From Achromobacter deleyi (GTDB lineage: Bacteria; Pseudomonadota; Gammaproteobacteria; Burkholderiales; Burkholderiaceae_B): a stretch of 62,393 nucleotides of DNA. Below are positions 35,617-46,897 of the stretch, one piece after another. Under the pieces are notes generated by a model. The model searched no databases. It was not told where the DNA came from and saw only the letters and a list, made by a program, of their open reading frames with translations. Where the stretch lies: the NCBI RefSeq assembly GCF_902859705.1, contig NZ_CADIJO010000030.1, forward strand, positions 1 through 62,393, given 5' to 3'. The first letter of the stretch is position 1, and the number at the start of each line of letters is the position of its first letter. The translations under genes and the position numbers were made by a program.

Positions 35617-35747
35617 TGTCGGGTCTCCTCGCGCGGGTCTGCGCCCGCGGCGGCTGAAATAGGGGTGGCGGTCCCGGGGCGGGTCCGCGCGGCGTCCATA
35701 TTGCGAGAGCCGGGTGTTCGAAACAATGACCAGGGTGATAAATTATC

Positions 35748-35764
35748 GTTGCCTTCAAGGCAAC
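35748..35764. promoter_or_regulatory. Perfect palindrome in the MFS/LysR promoter region
   Basis: GTTGCCTTCAAGGCAAC is a perfect 17-base palindrome with central C, 100 bases before the lysR start and 130 before the MFS start. TGATAAATTATCG, also partly symmetric, precedes it. Likely recognised by the adjacent LysR protein. Confidence 0.5.
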
Positions 35765-35863
35765 ACTTAAAACAAGACGCAGCACGGGACGGTTGCGCGG
35801 CAGGGATGGCACGCGTGAGGTCGCGCGCCGCGCCGGTCACGCCGCGTCAGACAGGGAAGCGCC

Positions 35864-36778
35864 ATGCAGGAAATCAGCCAGCTGCGGTTGAAGTACTTCA
35901 ACGAGGTCGTGGCCTGCGGGTCGATCCGCGGGGCGGCCGACAAGCTGGGCACCGCGCCGTCGGTCATCAGCCGCCAGATCCAGCTGCTGGAAAAAGAGCT
36001 GGGCGTGGCGTTGTTCGAGCGCCGTTCGCGTGGCCTGACGCCTACCGAAGCCGCCGACATGCTGCTGGAATACCACCGCGGCTGCCGCGCCCAGCAGGAA
36101 CACCTGAACACCCGGCTGCAGGAACTGCGCGGCATGCGGCGCGGCAATGTCCACCTGATGATCAGCGAAGGCTTCATCGACAGCCTGATGGAGCACGTGG
36201 TGGGGCCGTTCTGCATCGAGCACCCGCAGATCAACATCAGCGTCAATGTCGGGTCGGTGAACGAGGTGGTTGAAGCGGTGGCGACCGATGCCGCGCATAT
36301 CGGCCTGGCCTACAACCCGCCGGTGGACCCGCGGCTGCGCTGCCGGGTCAGCCGCAAGCACCCGGTGTGCCTGTTGGCGGCGCGGGGGCATGCGCTGGCG
36401 CGGCGCCGCGCGCCGCTGACCATCGCGGACATCCTGCCGTATCCGTTCGCGCTGATGTCGGCGCCCTATGGCCTGCGCCAGGCGGTGGACCTGCTGGAAT
36501 TCACCGAGCGCATCCACCTGACGCCCAGCCTGACCACCAATTCGCTGCGTGTGCTCAAGCAGTACGCCATCAGTGGCGCCGGCGTGACGCTGATGCCCAA
36601 CCTGGGCGTGCACCACGAGCTGGCCAGCGGCGAGTTGGTGGCGCTGCCGATTGCGCATCCGATCCTGAGCGCGCCGGAATGCCAGGTGCTGTTGCGGCTG
36701 GGGCGGCCGTTGTCGTCGGCCGCCCATGACGTGGTCAGGCGCATCGAGCAGCGCCTGCCCGCGTTTGCGGCGCCGTAG
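35864..36778 (+). CDS. LysR family transcriptional regulator
   Basis: A 304-residue LysR protein with the N-terminal helix-turn-helix (LRLKYFNEVVACGSIRGAAD, KLGTAPSVISRQIQLLEKEL) and an effector domain after residue 90. Divergent from the MFS-peptidase unit and presumably its regulator. A GGGAAG site precedes ATG 35864. No gene follows in the same direction for 240 bases. Confidence 0.88.
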   Translation: MQEISQLRLKYFNEVVACGSIRGAADKLGTAPSVISRQIQLLEKELGVALFERRSRGLTPTEAADMLLEYHRGCRAQQEHLNTRLQELRGMRRGNVHLMISEGFIDSLMEHVVGPFCIEHPQINISVNVGSVNEVVEAVATDAAHIGLAYNPPVDPRLRCRVSRKHPVCLLAARGHALARRRAPLTIADILPYPFALMSAPYGLRQAVDLLEFTERIHLTPSLTTNSLRVLKQYAISGAGVTLMPNLGVHHELASGELVALPIAHPILSAPECQVLLRLGRPLSSAAHDVVRRIEQRLPAFAAP

Positions 36779-37021
36779 CGCGGCAAGTGCGGATGTCGTC
36801 GGCCAGCGGGCCGGCGGGCATCCGCAACCCGCCGGTCCGAGGTAGCGTGCATTCCGTTACTGTTGGCGGGGTATGAAAAATAGCAAAACCAGCATCCACG
36901 CGCTTTTTCGGGCATTTTGTTGCTGTAGGTCAATGAATACGCCACTTCTGTTGCAAGAAAACCGTGTGACGGGCATTTCAGGGCAGTGTCAGCTACAATG
37001 GAGCCACTTTCGGAGGTTTCT

Positions 37022-37606
37022 ATGTCGGTCATATCCGATATCAAAATACGCCCCCTGGAGCGCGGCGACCTGCACTTCGTGCACAAGATCAACAACAACG
37101 ACGTCATCATGCGTTATTGGTTCGAAGAGCCTTACGAGGCCTACGACGAACTGGTCGCCCTTTATGACCGCCACTTGCACGACCAGAACGAGCGGCGCTT
37201 CATCATCGAGCACGATACCGGCCAGCCCGCGGGCCTGGTCGAGCTGGTGGAAATCGACTACATCCACCGCCGCGCCGAATTCCAGATCATCATCGCGCCC
37301 AGCTACCAGGGCCGGGGCTACGCCAAGGCGGCGACCCGCATCGCGGTGGGCTACGCGTTCCGCGTGCTGAACCTGCACAAGGTCTACCTGGTCGTCGACA
37401 AGGACAACACCGCCGCCGTGCACGTGTACGAGCGCTGCGGCTTCCAGATCGAAGGGCTGCTGAAGGAAGAGTTCTTCTCCAACGGCATGTATCGCGACGC
37501 CTACCGCATGGCGCTGTTGCAGCACGACCACCTGCGCGACGTGGGGCCGGGCGCGCCCGATGCGCCGGTGCTGCGCGACTGGCCGCAGGAAGAGCAGACG
37601 GGCTGA
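37022..37606 (+). CDS. speG: Spermidine N1-acetyltransferase
   Basis: A 194-residue GNAT acetyltransferase nearly collinear with E. coli Spe[58 protein letters not shown], the acetyl-CoA loop [10 protein letters not shown], and [15 protein letters not shown]. It acetylates spermidine or spermine in the cytosol and limits polyamine toxicity. GGAGG lies seven bases before ATG 37022 and a TACAAT -10-like hexamer at 36994-36999. The product carries a short Asp/Pro-rich tail beyond the E. coli length. Confidence 0.93.
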   Translation: MSVISDIKIRPLERGDLHFVHKINNNDVIMRYWFEEPYEAYDELVALYDRHLHDQNERRFIIEHDTGQPAGLVELVEIDYIHRRAEFQIIIAPSYQGRGYAKAATRIAVGYAFRVLNLHKVYLVVDKDNTAAVHVYERCGFQIEGLLKEEFFSNGMYRDAYRMALLQHDHLRDVGPGAPDAPVLRDWPQEEQTG

Positions 37607-37666
37607 CGGGTTTGCCAGGCCGCCCGCCTGTTCGTCGATCAAGGCATCGACCAATCCGCCGGCCCC

Positions 37667-37710
37667 AAAGCAAAACGCCCTGGAGGTTTCCCTCCAGGGC
37701 GTTTTGCTTT
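37667..37710. terminator. Bidirectional terminator between speG and the metal ATPase gene
   Basis: A perfect 20-base stem from AAAGCAAAACGCCCTGGAGG to its complement around a TTTC loop. It sits between convergent genes and ends in T-rich sequence on both strands. The only unusual point is the perfect length. Confidence 0.92.
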
Positions 37711-37732
37711 GCACTGGCCTTGCTGCGCGGGA

Positions 37733-40168
37733 TCAGGCCGCCTGCGGTGCCGCGCGCAGCAGGCGCAGGCCGTTGGCCACCACCAGCAGGCTGGCGCCCA
37801 CGTCGGCGAACACCGCCATCCACAGGGTCGCGTTGCCGGTCATGGCCAACGCCAGGAACACCACCTTGATGCCCAGCGCCAGCACGATGTTCTGGATCAG
37901 CACGCGGTGGGTGGCGCGCGACAGCCGCAGGAAGGTGCCGATCTTGCGCAGGTCGTCGTCCATCAGGGCCACGTCGGCCGTTTCGATGGCGGTGCCGGTG
38001 CCGGCCGCGCCCATGGCAAAGCCGATGTCGGCGCGAGCGAGGGCGGGGGCGTCGTTGATGCCGTCGCCCACCATGCCGACCTTGCCTGCAGGCGCCAGCT
38101 TGCTTTCGATGGCGGCCAGCTTGTCTTCAGGCAGTTGGTCGCCGCGGGCTTCGTCGATGCCCACCTGGCGGGCAATCGCCTGCGCGGTCGGCGTGTTGTC
38201 GCCCGTCAGCATCAGCGTGCGCACGCCCAGGGCATGCAGGTCGGCAATGGCGGCGGCGCTGGTGGGCTTGACCGTGTCGGCCACGGCCGCTACCGCCAGC
38301 ACGCGGGCGCCGTCGGTCAGGGCGATGGCGCTCTTGCCCTGGCGTTCCAGTTCGTCCAGCCGGGTTTCCAGCTGCGGGCTGGCCACGCCCAGTTCGCGCA
38401 TCAGGCGGCGGTTGCCCAGTTGGAACGGCACGCCGTCCACCCGGCCGCTGACGCCGCGCCCGGGCAGGGCGGTGAAGTCGGCGACTTCCAGCAGGGGCTT
38501 GCCGGCTTCGCGCGCGGCGTTGGCCACGGCCAGCGACACCGGGTGGTCCGACCGGGCGGCCAGGCTGGCCGCGATCAGCGCGGCGGGCTGGCGGGTCTGG
38601 TCGGACACGTCCCAATCCAGCAGGTCGGTCTGCACGGGCTTGCCGTGGGTCAGCGTGCCGGTCTTGTCCAGCGCCAGCCACTTCAGGTTGCGGCCTTCTT
38701 CCAGATAGACGCCGCCCTTGACGAGGATGCCGCGGCGCGAGGCCGCCGTCAGGCCACTGACGATGCTGACCGGCGTGGAAATCACCAGCGCGCAGGGGCA
38801 GGCGATGATCAAGAGCGCCAGCGCGCGGTAGATCGCATCGAACCAGGGCTGGCCCCAGAACAGCGGCGGCAGCACCGCCACCAGCAGCGCCACGCCGACC
38901 ACGGCCGGGGTGTAGATGCGCGAGAAGCGGTCGATGAAACGCTGGGTCGGGGCGCGGGCGCCCTGGGCCTGCTCGACGGCGTGGATGATGCGGGCCAGCG
39001 TGGTATTGCCCGCCGCCGCGGTGACGCGGTAGTCGAACGAGCCGGCCGCGTTGACGGTGGCGGCATAGACGGGATCGTTCTCGGCCTTTTCCACCGGCAG
39101 GCTTTCACCGGTGATGGGCGATTGGTCGACCGCCGAGCGGCCGCTGACGATGATGCCGTCCGCGGCGATGCGTTCGCCCGGGCGCACCCGCACCACGTCG
39201 TCCACCTGCAATTGCGCCGCCGGCACCTCGCGCCAGTTGCCGTCGGCCTGGCGCACGGTGGCGGTTTCGGGCGCCAGGTCGAGCAGGCCGCGGATGGCGT
39301 TGCGGGCCCGGTCCAGCGAGCGCGCTTCGATCAGTTCGGCCACGTTGAACAGGAACATCACCATGGCGGCTTCGGGCCATTGGCCGATCAGCACGGCGCC
39401 GGTGACGGCGATGCTCATCAGGGCGTTGATGTTCAGGTTGCCGTTGCGCACGGCGATCCAGCCCTTGCGGTAGGTGCTGATGCCGCAGGCCAGGATGGCG
39501 GCCAGGGCCAGCGCCGCCGTGGCGCCCCAATGCATGCCGGCAAAGTGCGAGGCTTCGGACAGGGCGGCCAGCACGCCAGCGCCGCCGATGGCCCACCAGT
39601 TCACCGGGGCGGCGGCGGGGGCCGGCGCGCGCGGGGCGTCGTCGGCCAGGGGTTCGGGCGTCATGCCCAGCGAGTGGATGGCGGCCACGACGCGGTCCAG
39701 CGCGCCTTCGGCGTGCACCACGGTCAGGATGCGCTGCATCAGGTTGAAGTCCAGCGCGTGCACTTCATTCATGCCGTCCAGCTTCTTGCGGATCAGCGTT
39801 TCCTCGGTCGGGCAGTCCATCTGGCCGATGCGCAGGCGCGCCAGCACCTGGCCCGGGCCGGCTTGCAGCACGGCTGCGCCGCCCGCGGACAGGCGCACGT
39901 CGGCCGCGCCATGGTCGTGGCCGCAGCAGGCCGCGGCGGCGGGGGCGTGATCGTGGGCGTGGGCGTGGCCGTCAGCGTGGTCGTGCTTGTGGCCGTGGTC
40001 GTGCCCGTGGTCATGGTCGTGCCCATGGTCATGGCCGTGATCGTGCCCGTGGTCATGCTTGGGGTCATGATCCTGCGCCCGGGCCGGGGTATCGCCGTGG
40101 CCGCCGCAGCAGGCATCGGCCTGCGCAGGAGGGGTGCCGCGAGAGATTTTGATGGGTGCCAGGGACAT
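37733..40168 (-). CDS. Cd/Zn/Pb-translocating P-type ATPase with His-rich N-terminus
   Basis: An 811-residue P1B-type ATPase of the ZntA/CadA class that exports divalent soft metals. Residues 34-74 hold 19 histidines in HDHG-type repeats, flanked by CC pairs at 20-21 and 81-82; a heavy-metal-associated-like domain follows with MDCPTEE at 118-123 instead of the usual CxxC. Membrane core features: the CPC motif in [10 protein letters not shown], phosphorylation site DKTGTLT, and [13 protein letters not shown] 40168 is chosen over ATG 40201 because the latter overlaps the -10 element of a MerR-type promoter. It is divergent from the merR-family gene at 40292. Confidence 0.92.
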   Translation of the reverse strand: MSLAPIKISRGTPPAQADACCGGHGDTPARAQDHDPKHDHGHDHGHDHGHDHDHGHDHGHKHDHADGHAHAHDHAPAAAACCGHDHGAADVRLSAGGAAVLQAGPGQVLARLRIGQMDCPTEETLIRKKLDGMNEVHALDFNLMQRILTVVHAEGALDRVVAAIHSLGMTPEPLADDAPRAPAPAAAPVNWWAIGGAGVLAALSEASHFAGMHWGATAALALAAILACGISTYRKGWIAVRNGNLNINALMSIAVTGAVLIGQWPEAAMVMFLFNVAELIEARSLDRARNAIRGLLDLAPETATVRQADGNWREVPAAQLQVDDVVRVRPGERIAADGIIVSGRSAVDQSPITGESLPVEKAENDPVYAATVNAAGSFDYRVTAAAGNTTLARIIHAVEQAQGARAPTQRFIDRFSRIYTPAVVGVALLVAVLPPLFWGQPWFDAIYRALALLIIACPCALVISTPVSIVSGLTAASRRGILVKGGVYLEEGRNLKWLALDKTGTLTHGKPVQTDLLDWDVSDQTRQPAALIAASLAARSDHPVSLAVANAAREAGKPLLEVADFTALPGRGVSGRVDGVPFQLGNRRLMRELGVASPQLETRLDELERQGKSAIALTDGARVLAVAAVADTVKPTSAAAIADLHALGVRTLMLTGDNTPTAQAIARQVGIDEARGDQLPEDKLAAIESKLAPAGKVGMVGDGINDAPALARADIGFAMGAAGTGTAIETADVALMDDDLRKIGTFLRLSRATHRVLIQNIVLALGIKVVFLALAMTGNATLWMAVFADVGASLLVVANGLRLLRAAPQAA
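39947..40069 (-). repeat. In-frame repeats coding for the His-rich segment
   Basis: Degenerate 12-base units (GHDH and HDHG codons) repeat through about 120 bases of the ATPase gene. This is a coding minisatellite prone to length variation. Confidence 0.75.
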
Positions 40169-40199
40169 GCTCGTTGCCTTTTCGTAAGCGATTGGCCGC

Positions 40200-40230
40200 A
40201 TTTCACACCTTGGAGTTACTATAGGGTCAA
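40200..40230 (-). promoter_or_regulatory. MerR-type promoter/operator of the metal ATPase gene
   Basis: On the minus strand: -35 TTGACC (40230-40225), then TATAG-TAA-CTCC dyad, then -10-like TGAAAT (40205-40200), with a 19-base spacer. The long spacer and CTATAGTAACT core are the hallmarks of CadR/PbrR-controlled promoters, which the regulator untwists when metal is bound. Confidence 0.88.
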
Positions 40231-40291
40231 CCCCCTGGGGCTTTTTCGTGTGAATCGGCCCCGACCCATCGGATGCATTCCGGGAGGCGTC

Positions 40292-40726
40292 ATGCGTATC
40301 GGCGAATTGGCCACGGCGGCCGGCACCACGGTCGAAACCGTCAGGTATTACGAGAAAGAAGGGCTGCTGCCCGCCCCGGAACGGGGGCTGAACAACTACC
40401 GCAGCTACGGCCAGACCCACCTTGAGCGGCTGCGGCTGATCCGCAACTGCCGCGCGCTGGACATGACGCAGGACGAAATCCGCGCCATCCTGTCGCTGGC
40501 CGACAATCATCAGACGGGGTGCGGCCCCATTAACGAGCTGTTCGACGAGCATATCTCCCATGTGGATGAACGCATCGCCGAACTGACCCAGCTGAAGTCG
40601 CAGCTGACCGACCTGCGCCAGCGCTGCCTGTCGGCGCGGCCGGATACGGACGACTGCGGCATCCTGCACGGCCTGTCGGAAATGCAGGTCGAAGAACGCC
40701 AGGAACGTCATACCCACCTGGGATGA
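40292..40726 (+). CDS. Cd(II)/Pb(II)-responsive MerR family regulator
   Basis: A 144-residue MerR protein of the CadR/PbrR group: helix-turn-helix [20 protein letters not shown], dimer helix, and metal ligands Cys77, Cys112 and Cys122, where CadR/PbrR have cysteines near 77, 112 and 119-122. The end is His-rich (ERHTHLG). GGGAGG precedes ATG 40292. It is divergent from the ATPase gene and acts on the promoter at 40200-40230. Confidence 0.9.
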   Translation: MRIGELATAAGTTVETVRYYEKEGLLPAPERGLNNYRSYGQTHLERLRLIRNCRALDMTQDEIRAILSLADNHQTGCGPINELFDEHISHVDERIAELTQLKSQLTDLRQRCLSARPDTDDCGILHGLSEMQVEERQERHTHLG

Positions 40727-40885
40727 TCCTGCCGGGCCGCCGGGCGTTTGCCGCGCCGGCTGCCCGAGTCGCCATGCCCGGGGCAGGGGGATAGCCCACC
40801 CGGCCGCGGTCGTGGCGTAATATGAGAACCTTTCCTATTTACGCTGTTGCGGTTCTTGCCGCTCCAGCCCCATTGCGCCAGATCC

Positions 40886-41479
40886 ATGACCCAGACCACC
40901 ACTGCCACTCCGCTGCACGCCATCACCTCGCGCCGTTCCGTCAAATTCCTGCGCGCCCCGGCGCCCAAGCCCGACGAACTTGAACAGATCCTGCAGGCCG
41001 CCATGTCGGCCCCCGACCACGGTGCGCTGCGTCCGTGGCGTTTCGTGGTGATCCAGGGCGAGGCCATCGGCAAGCTGGCCGACGTGGCGCTGGACGCGGT
41101 CAAGCGCAGCGGCGACCCGCGCATGACGCCCGAAAAGGAAAAGTCGGTGCGCGAATGGATGGCGGGCGTGCCGCTGTTCATCGCCGTGGCGCAGAAGATC
41201 GCGCACGACAACACCAAGATCCCCGAAGCCGAGCAACTGCTGGCCACCGGCTGCGCCACCATGAACATCCTGAACGCCGCCCACATGCTGGGCTACGGCG
41301 CATTCTGGAGCACCGGTATCGGCACCTACGTCGAAGACGTGCAGCATGCGCTGGGCCTGGATTCCCTGGACTACCGCTTCCTGGGTTTCCTGGCCATCGG
41401 CACGCCCGCGTGCGCGGTGCCGCCGGCCAACCGCCCGGCGTACAGCGAATTCGTCACCACCTGGACCGGTCCGGTCTGA
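40886..41479 (+). CDS. Nitroreductase family protein (YdjA-like)
   Basis: A 197-residue FMN-dependent oxidoreductase. SRRSVKFLRAPAPKPDELEQ (FMN phosphate-binding start), APDHGALRPWRFVVIQG and MLGYGAFWSTG, then FLAIGTP, match the small E. coli YdjA-type nitroreductases. It probably reduces a quinone or nitro compound with NAD(P)H as a homodimer. Start ATG 40886; no close partner gene, terminator downstream. Confidence 0.88.
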   Translation: MTQTTTATPLHAITSRRSVKFLRAPAPKPDELEQILQAAMSAPDHGALRPWRFVVIQGEAIGKLADVALDAVKRSGDPRMTPEKEKSVREWMAGVPLFIAVAQKIAHDNTKIPEAEQLLATGCATMNILNAAHMLGYGAFWSTGIGTYVEDVQHALGLDSLDYRFLGFLAIGTPACAVPPANRPAYSEFVTTWTGPV

Positions 41480-41505
41480 CGCGGGACGCATGTCCGCCAT
41501 CAAGT

Positions 41506-41534
41506 GAAAAACCCGGCCACGAGCCGGGTTTTTC
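41506..41534. terminator. Terminator after the nitroreductase gene
   Basis: GAAAAACCCGGC, loop CACGA, GCCGGGTTTTTC: a perfect 12-base stem with T-run, 27 bases after the stop codon. Confidence 0.93.
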
Positions 41535-41681
41535 ATTCTCCCGCCGGGCCATCGCAAGCCCTCGTGCCCTGTGCTAATCTGGCCCCCGGCCATGCATGAT
41601 CATCCCTTTGCATGCGCCGACGATGGCAATGTTCGAGGTCACCCCCTTGAACAGTGTCTTTGGCAAGAAGAAGACGCATGA

Positions 41682-42938
<1,257 letters not shown>

Positions 42939-42941
42939 GTG

Positions 42942-43985
42942 ATGGCTATCGATAACAACGTGGGTCCGGCCTCTGCGCCGATGACCATGATCCAGGCTTT
43001 GCGCTCGGCCATGGATGTCATGCTGGAGCGCGACAACAACGTGGTGGTGTTCGGCCAGGACGTGGGCTATTTCGGCGGCGTGTTCCGCTGCACCGAAGGC
43101 CTGCAGGCCAAGTTCGGCAGTTCGCGCGTGTTCGACACTCCCATTTCCGAAGGCGGCATCGTCGGCGTGGCGGTGGGCATGGGCGCCTATGGCCTGCGGC
43201 CCGTCTGCGAAATCCAGTTCGCCGACTATTTCTACCCGGCTTCCGACCAGATCGTGTCCGAGGCCGCGCGGCTGCGCTACCGCTCGGTGGGCGAATTCAT
43301 TGCCCCCATGACCATCCGCATGCCTTGCGGCGGCGGCATCTACGGCGGCCAGACGCATAGCCAGAGTCCCGAGGCGATGTTCACCCAGGTGTGCGGCCTG
43401 CGCACGGTGATGCCGTCCAACCCGTACGACGCCAAGGGCCTGCTCATCGCGTCCATCGAAAACGACGATCCGGTCATCTTCCTGGAACCCAAGCGCCTGT
43501 ACAACGGCCCGTTCGACGGCCACCATGACCGCCCCGTCACGCCCTGGACCGGGCGCCCCGGCAGCGTGGTGCCCACCGGCTACTACACGGTGCCGCTGGA
43601 CACGGCCGCCATCGTGCGGCCCGGCAACGCGCTGACGGTGCTGACCTACGGCACCACCGTGCACGTGTCGCTGACCGCGGCCGAGGAAACCGGCATCGAC
43701 GCCGAGGTCATCGACCTGCGCAGCCTGTGGCCGCTGGACCTGGAAACCATCGTCAATTCGGTCAAGAAGACCGGCCGCTGCGTGGTGGTGCACGAAGCCA
43801 CGCGCACCTGCGGCTATGGCGCCGAACTGATTTCGCTGGTGCAAGAGCACTGCTTCCATCACCTGGAGGCGCCCGTCGAGCGCGTGACCGGTTGGGATAC
43901 TCCCTACCCGCATGCGCAGGAATGGGCGTACTTCCCCGGCCCGCGCCGGGTCGGCGAAGCGTTCAAACGCGCGATGGAGGTGTGA
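42942..43985 (+). CDS. bkdA2: Branched-chain 2-keto acid dehydrogenase E1, beta subunit
   Basis: A 347-residue subunit of the transketolase beta family (FGQDVGYFGGVFRCTEGLQ, GGIVGVAVGMGAYGLRPVCE, AEVIDLRSLWPLD). It forms the alpha2beta2 E1 decarboxylase. ATG 42942 lies three bases after the alpha subunit stop, so the two are translationally coupled; a GTG directly before it is the alternative start. Confidence 0.95.
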   Translation: MAIDNNVGPASAPMTMIQALRSAMDVMLERDNNVVVFGQDVGYFGGVFRCTEGLQAKFGSSRVFDTPISEGGIVGVAVGMGAYGLRPVCEIQFADYFYPASDQIVSEAARLRYRSVGEFIAPMTIRMPCGGGIYGGQTHSQSPEAMFTQVCGLRTVMPSNPYDAKGLLIASIENDDPVIFLEPKRLYNGPFDGHHDRPVTPWTGRPGSVVPTGYYTVPLDTAAIVRPGNALTVLTYGTTVHVSLTAAEETGIDAEVIDLRSLWPLDLETIVNSVKKTGRCVVVHEATRTCGYGAELISLVQEHCFHHLEAPVERVTGWDTPYPHAQEWAYFPGPRRVGEAFKRAMEV

Positions 43986-43986
43986 G

Positions 43987-45366
43987 ATGGGGATTCATGT
44001 CATCAAGATGCCTGACATCGGCGAAGGCATTGCCGAGGTCGAACTGGTCGGTTGGCACGTCAAGGTCGGCGACACGGTCGCCGAAGACCAGCCGTTGGCC
44101 GACGTCATGACCGACAAGGCCACGGTCGAGATTCCGTCGCCCGTGGTGGGCCGCGTGGTCGCCTTGGGCGGCGACGTGGGCCAGGTGATGGCCGTGGGCG
44201 GCGAACTGATCCGCCTGGAAGTCGAAGGCGAGGGCAACCTCAAGGCCGACGCGGCGCAAAAGCCCCAGGCGGCAGCCGTGTCCACGGTGGCGCCGGCTGC
44301 GGCTTCCGCGGCGGCGCCCGCCAAGGCGGACAAGGCGCCCGCGGGCGGCGTGGCGGGGCAGATCGCCGCGTCGCTGCAATCGGCGGTGCCGGCGGCATCC
44401 ACCGCAGCAACCCCGTCGCAAGCGTCCGCGCCGCAAGGCCAGGGCCGTTCGGGCGCCGCGCGCCAGGCGCCCGCCGCGGTGCGCCAGCCCGGTGAAAAGC
44501 CGCTGGCCTCGCCCGCCGTGCGCAAGCGCGCCTGGGACCTGGGCATCGAACTGCGCTTCGTGCCGGGCAGCGGCCCGGCCGGGCGCGTCATGCACGAAGA
44601 CCTGGACGCCTACCTGCAAGGGCAGGGCGCCGCCAGCGCGCGCAGCGGTCCGGCCTACGCGGAACGCAACGACGAGGAACTCGTGCCGGTCATCGGCCTG
44701 CGCAGGAAGATCGCGCAGAAGATGGCCGAATCCAAGCGCCGCATTCCGCACTTCAGCTATGTGGAAGAGATCGACGTCACCGAGCTGGAAGACCTGCGCG
44801 CGCAGTTGAACCAGAAGTTCGGCGAGGCGCGCGGCAAGCTGACGCTGCTGCCGCTGCTGGCGCGCGCCATGGTGATCGCGCTGCGCGATTTTCCGCAGAT
44901 CAACGCGCGCTATGACGACGAAGCGGGCCAGGTGACGCGCTACGGCGCCGTGCACATCGGCATCGCCACGCAAAGCGACGGCGGCCTGATGGTGCCGGTG
45001 ATGCGCCACGCCGAAGCGCGCGACGTCTGGGCCATGGCGGCCGAGATCACGCGCCTGGCGCAGGCGGTGCGGTCCGGCAGCGCCGGCCGCGACGAGCTGT
45101 CCGGGTCCACCATCACCATCACCAGCCTGGGGCCGCTGGGCGGCATCGTCACCACGCCGGTCATCAACCATCCCGAGGTTGGCATCGTGGGCGTGAACCG
45201 CATCGTCGAGCGGCCCGCCTTCCGCCAAGGCGCCGTGGTGGCGCGCAAGCTGATGAACCTGTCGTCCTCGTTCGACCACCGCGTGGTCGACGGCATGGAC
45301 GCCGCGCGGTTCATCCAGGCCGTGCGCGCGCTGCTGGAACAACCCGCGCTGCTTTTCGTGGAGTAA
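43987..45366 (+). CDS. bkdB: Branched-chain 2-keto acid dehydrogenase E2, dihydrolipoyl transacylase
   Basis: A 459-residue acyltransferase: one lipoyl domain with the lipoylated Lys44 in [10 protein letters not shown], an Ala/Pro-rich linker (about 90-170), a peripheral subunit-binding domain ([21 protein letters not shown]), a second linker, and the catalytic domain with His431 in FDHRVVDGM. It forms the core of the complex and passes the branched acyl group to CoA. The frame is open upstream inside bkdA2; ATG 43987 is right for the family and lies one base after that stop. Confidence 0.95.
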   Translation: MGIHVIKMPDIGEGIAEVELVGWHVKVGDTVAEDQPLADVMTDKATVEIPSPVVGRVVALGGDVGQVMAVGGELIRLEVEGEGNLKADAAQKPQAAAVSTVAPAAASAAAPAKADKAPAGGVAGQIAASLQSAVPAASTAATPSQASAPQGQGRSGAARQAPAAVRQPGEKPLASPAVRKRAWDLGIELRFVPGSGPAGRVMHEDLDAYLQGQGAASARSGPAYAERNDEELVPVIGLRRKIAQKMAESKRRIPHFSYVEEIDVTELEDLRAQLNQKFGEARGKLTLLPLLARAMVIALRDFPQINARYDDEAGQVTRYGAVHIGIATQSDGGLMVPVMRHAEARDVWAMAAEITRLAQAVRSGSAGRDELSGSTITITSLGPLGGIVTTPVINHPEVGIVGVNRIVERPAFRQGAVVARKLMNLSSSFDHRVVDGMDAARFIQAVRALLEQPALLFVE

Positions 45367-45368
45367 GC

Positions 45369-46772
45369 ATGAGCCAGACTACCAAGACGACAACCTTGCT
45401 GGTGATCGGCGGCGGGCCCGGCGGCTATGTGGCCGCGATCCGGGCCGGCCAGTTGGGCGTGCCCACCATCCTGGTCGAAGGCGACCGCCTGGGCGGTACC
45501 TGCCTGAACATCGGCTGCATTCCGTCCAAGGCGCTGATCCACGCGGCCGAGGAATTCGACAAGGCGCGGCACTACGCCGGCCAGTCGGCGCTGGGCATTT
45601 CGGTGTCGGAGCCGGCCATCGACATCGGCCGCACCGTGGCCTGGAAAGACGGCATCGTCGGCAAGCTGACCGGCGGCGTGGGCGCGCTGCTCAAGAAGAA
45701 CGGCGTGCAGGTGGTGCACGGCTGGGCCAGCCTCCTGGACGGCAAGACGGTCGAGGTCGATACCGCCGACCAGGGGCGCGTGCGCATCCAGTGCGAACAC
45801 CTGCTGCTGGCGGCCGGGTCCGAGCCGACGCCGCTGCCGTCGGTGCCGTTCGGCGGCATCGTGGTGTCGTCCACCGAAGCGCTGTCGCCGGCCGACATCC
45901 CCAAGAAACTGGTGGTGGTGGGCGGCGGCTACATCGGCCTGGAACTGGGCACGGTGTACCGCAAGCTGGGAGCCGAGGTGGCCGTGGTCGAGGCGCAGGA
46001 CCGCATCCTGCCGACCTACGACGCCGAACTGACCAAGCCCGTGGCGGCCGCGCTGGCCAAGCTGGGCGTCGAACTGCACCTGGGCCGCAAGGTGCTGGGG
46101 CTGAACGGCGCCGGCAACGCGGTGCGGGTGCAGGACGCCAGCGGCACCGAGGCCCAGCTGCCGGCCGATCGTGTGCTGATCGCCGTCGGCCGACGCCCGC
46201 GCACGCAGGGCTGGGGCCTGGAAAACCTGCAACTGGACCGCAAGGGCAACGCGCTGCGCATCGACGATCAATGCCGCACGTCCATGCGCGACGTCTGGGC
46301 CATCGGCGACATTGCCGGTGAACCCATGCTGGCGCACCGGGCCATGGCCCAGGGCGAGATGGTGGCGGAATTGGTGTCCGGCAAGCGCCGCCACTTCCAG
46401 CCGGCCGCCATCCCGGCCGTGTGCTTCACCGACCCCGAGGTGGTGGTGGCGGGCCTGTCGCCCGCCGACGCCGAAGCCGCGGGGCTGGACTGCCTGGCGG
46501 CCTCGTTCCCGTTCGCCGCCAATGGCCGCGCCATGACGCTGGAATCCACCGACGGCTTCGTGCGGGTGGTGGCGCGTCGCGACAACCACCTGATCGTGGG
46601 CTGGCAGGCGGTGGGGCGTGGCGTGTCCGAGCTGTCCACGGCCTTTGGCCAGTCGCTGGAAATGGGCGCCACGCTGGAAGATGTGGCGGGCACCATCCAT
46701 GCGCATCCGACGCTGGGCGAAGCGGTGCAGGAAGCGGCGCTCAAGGCGCTGGGGCACGCGTTGCACATCTAG
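45369..46772 (+). CDS. lpdV: Dihydrolipoyl dehydrogenase, E3 of the branched-chain complex
   Basis: A 467-residue flavoprotein: FAD motif [17 protein letters not shown] near residue 14, redox-active disulfide Cys45/Cys50 in [13 protein letters not shown], an NAD-binding motif [12 protein letters not shown] near 180, and the His-Glu pair in the C-terminal HAHPTLGE. It reoxidises the lipoyl arm of E2 and reduces NAD. Two bases separate it from E2; gene order E1a-E1b-E2-E3 is that of Pseudomonas bkd. No bkdR (Lrp-type) regulator is next to the operon. Confidence 0.95.
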   Translation: MSQTTKTTTLLVIGGGPGGYVAAIRAGQLGVPTILVEGDRLGGTCLNIGCIPSKALIHAAEEFDKARHYAGQSALGISVSEPAIDIGRTVAWKDGIVGKLTGGVGALLKKNGVQVVHGWASLLDGKTVEVDTADQGRVRIQCEHLLLAAGSEPTPLPSVPFGGIVVSSTEALSPADIPKKLVVVGGGYIGLELGTVYRKLGAEVAVVEAQDRILPTYDAELTKPVAAALAKLGVELHLGRKVLGLNGAGNAVRVQDASGTEAQLPADRVLIAVGRRPRTQGWGLENLQLDRKGNALRIDDQCRTSMRDVWAIGDIAGEPMLAHRAMAQGEMVAELVSGKRRHFQPAAIPAVCFTDPEVVVAGLSPADAEAAGLDCLAASFPFAANGRAMTLESTDGFVRVVARRDNHLIVGWQAVGRGVSELSTAFGQSLEMGATLEDVAGTIHAHPTLGEAVQEAALKALGHALHI

Positions 46773-46897
46773 CGGGCCTGGCCTGAACGGACTGGCTCGG
46801 CGTGACCGGCCGCGGCGTGAGAACATCGCGCCGCGGCTTTTTCATGGGCAATGACGATGCTGCAGGCGTCACGTCTTGGGCGGCGCGTCGGCGCTGC

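Noticed and set aside
39947..40069. Short regular repeats that could be taken for a CRISPR array
   Set aside because: The units are in frame, degenerate and without spacers; they encode the His-rich N-terminus of the metal ATPase.
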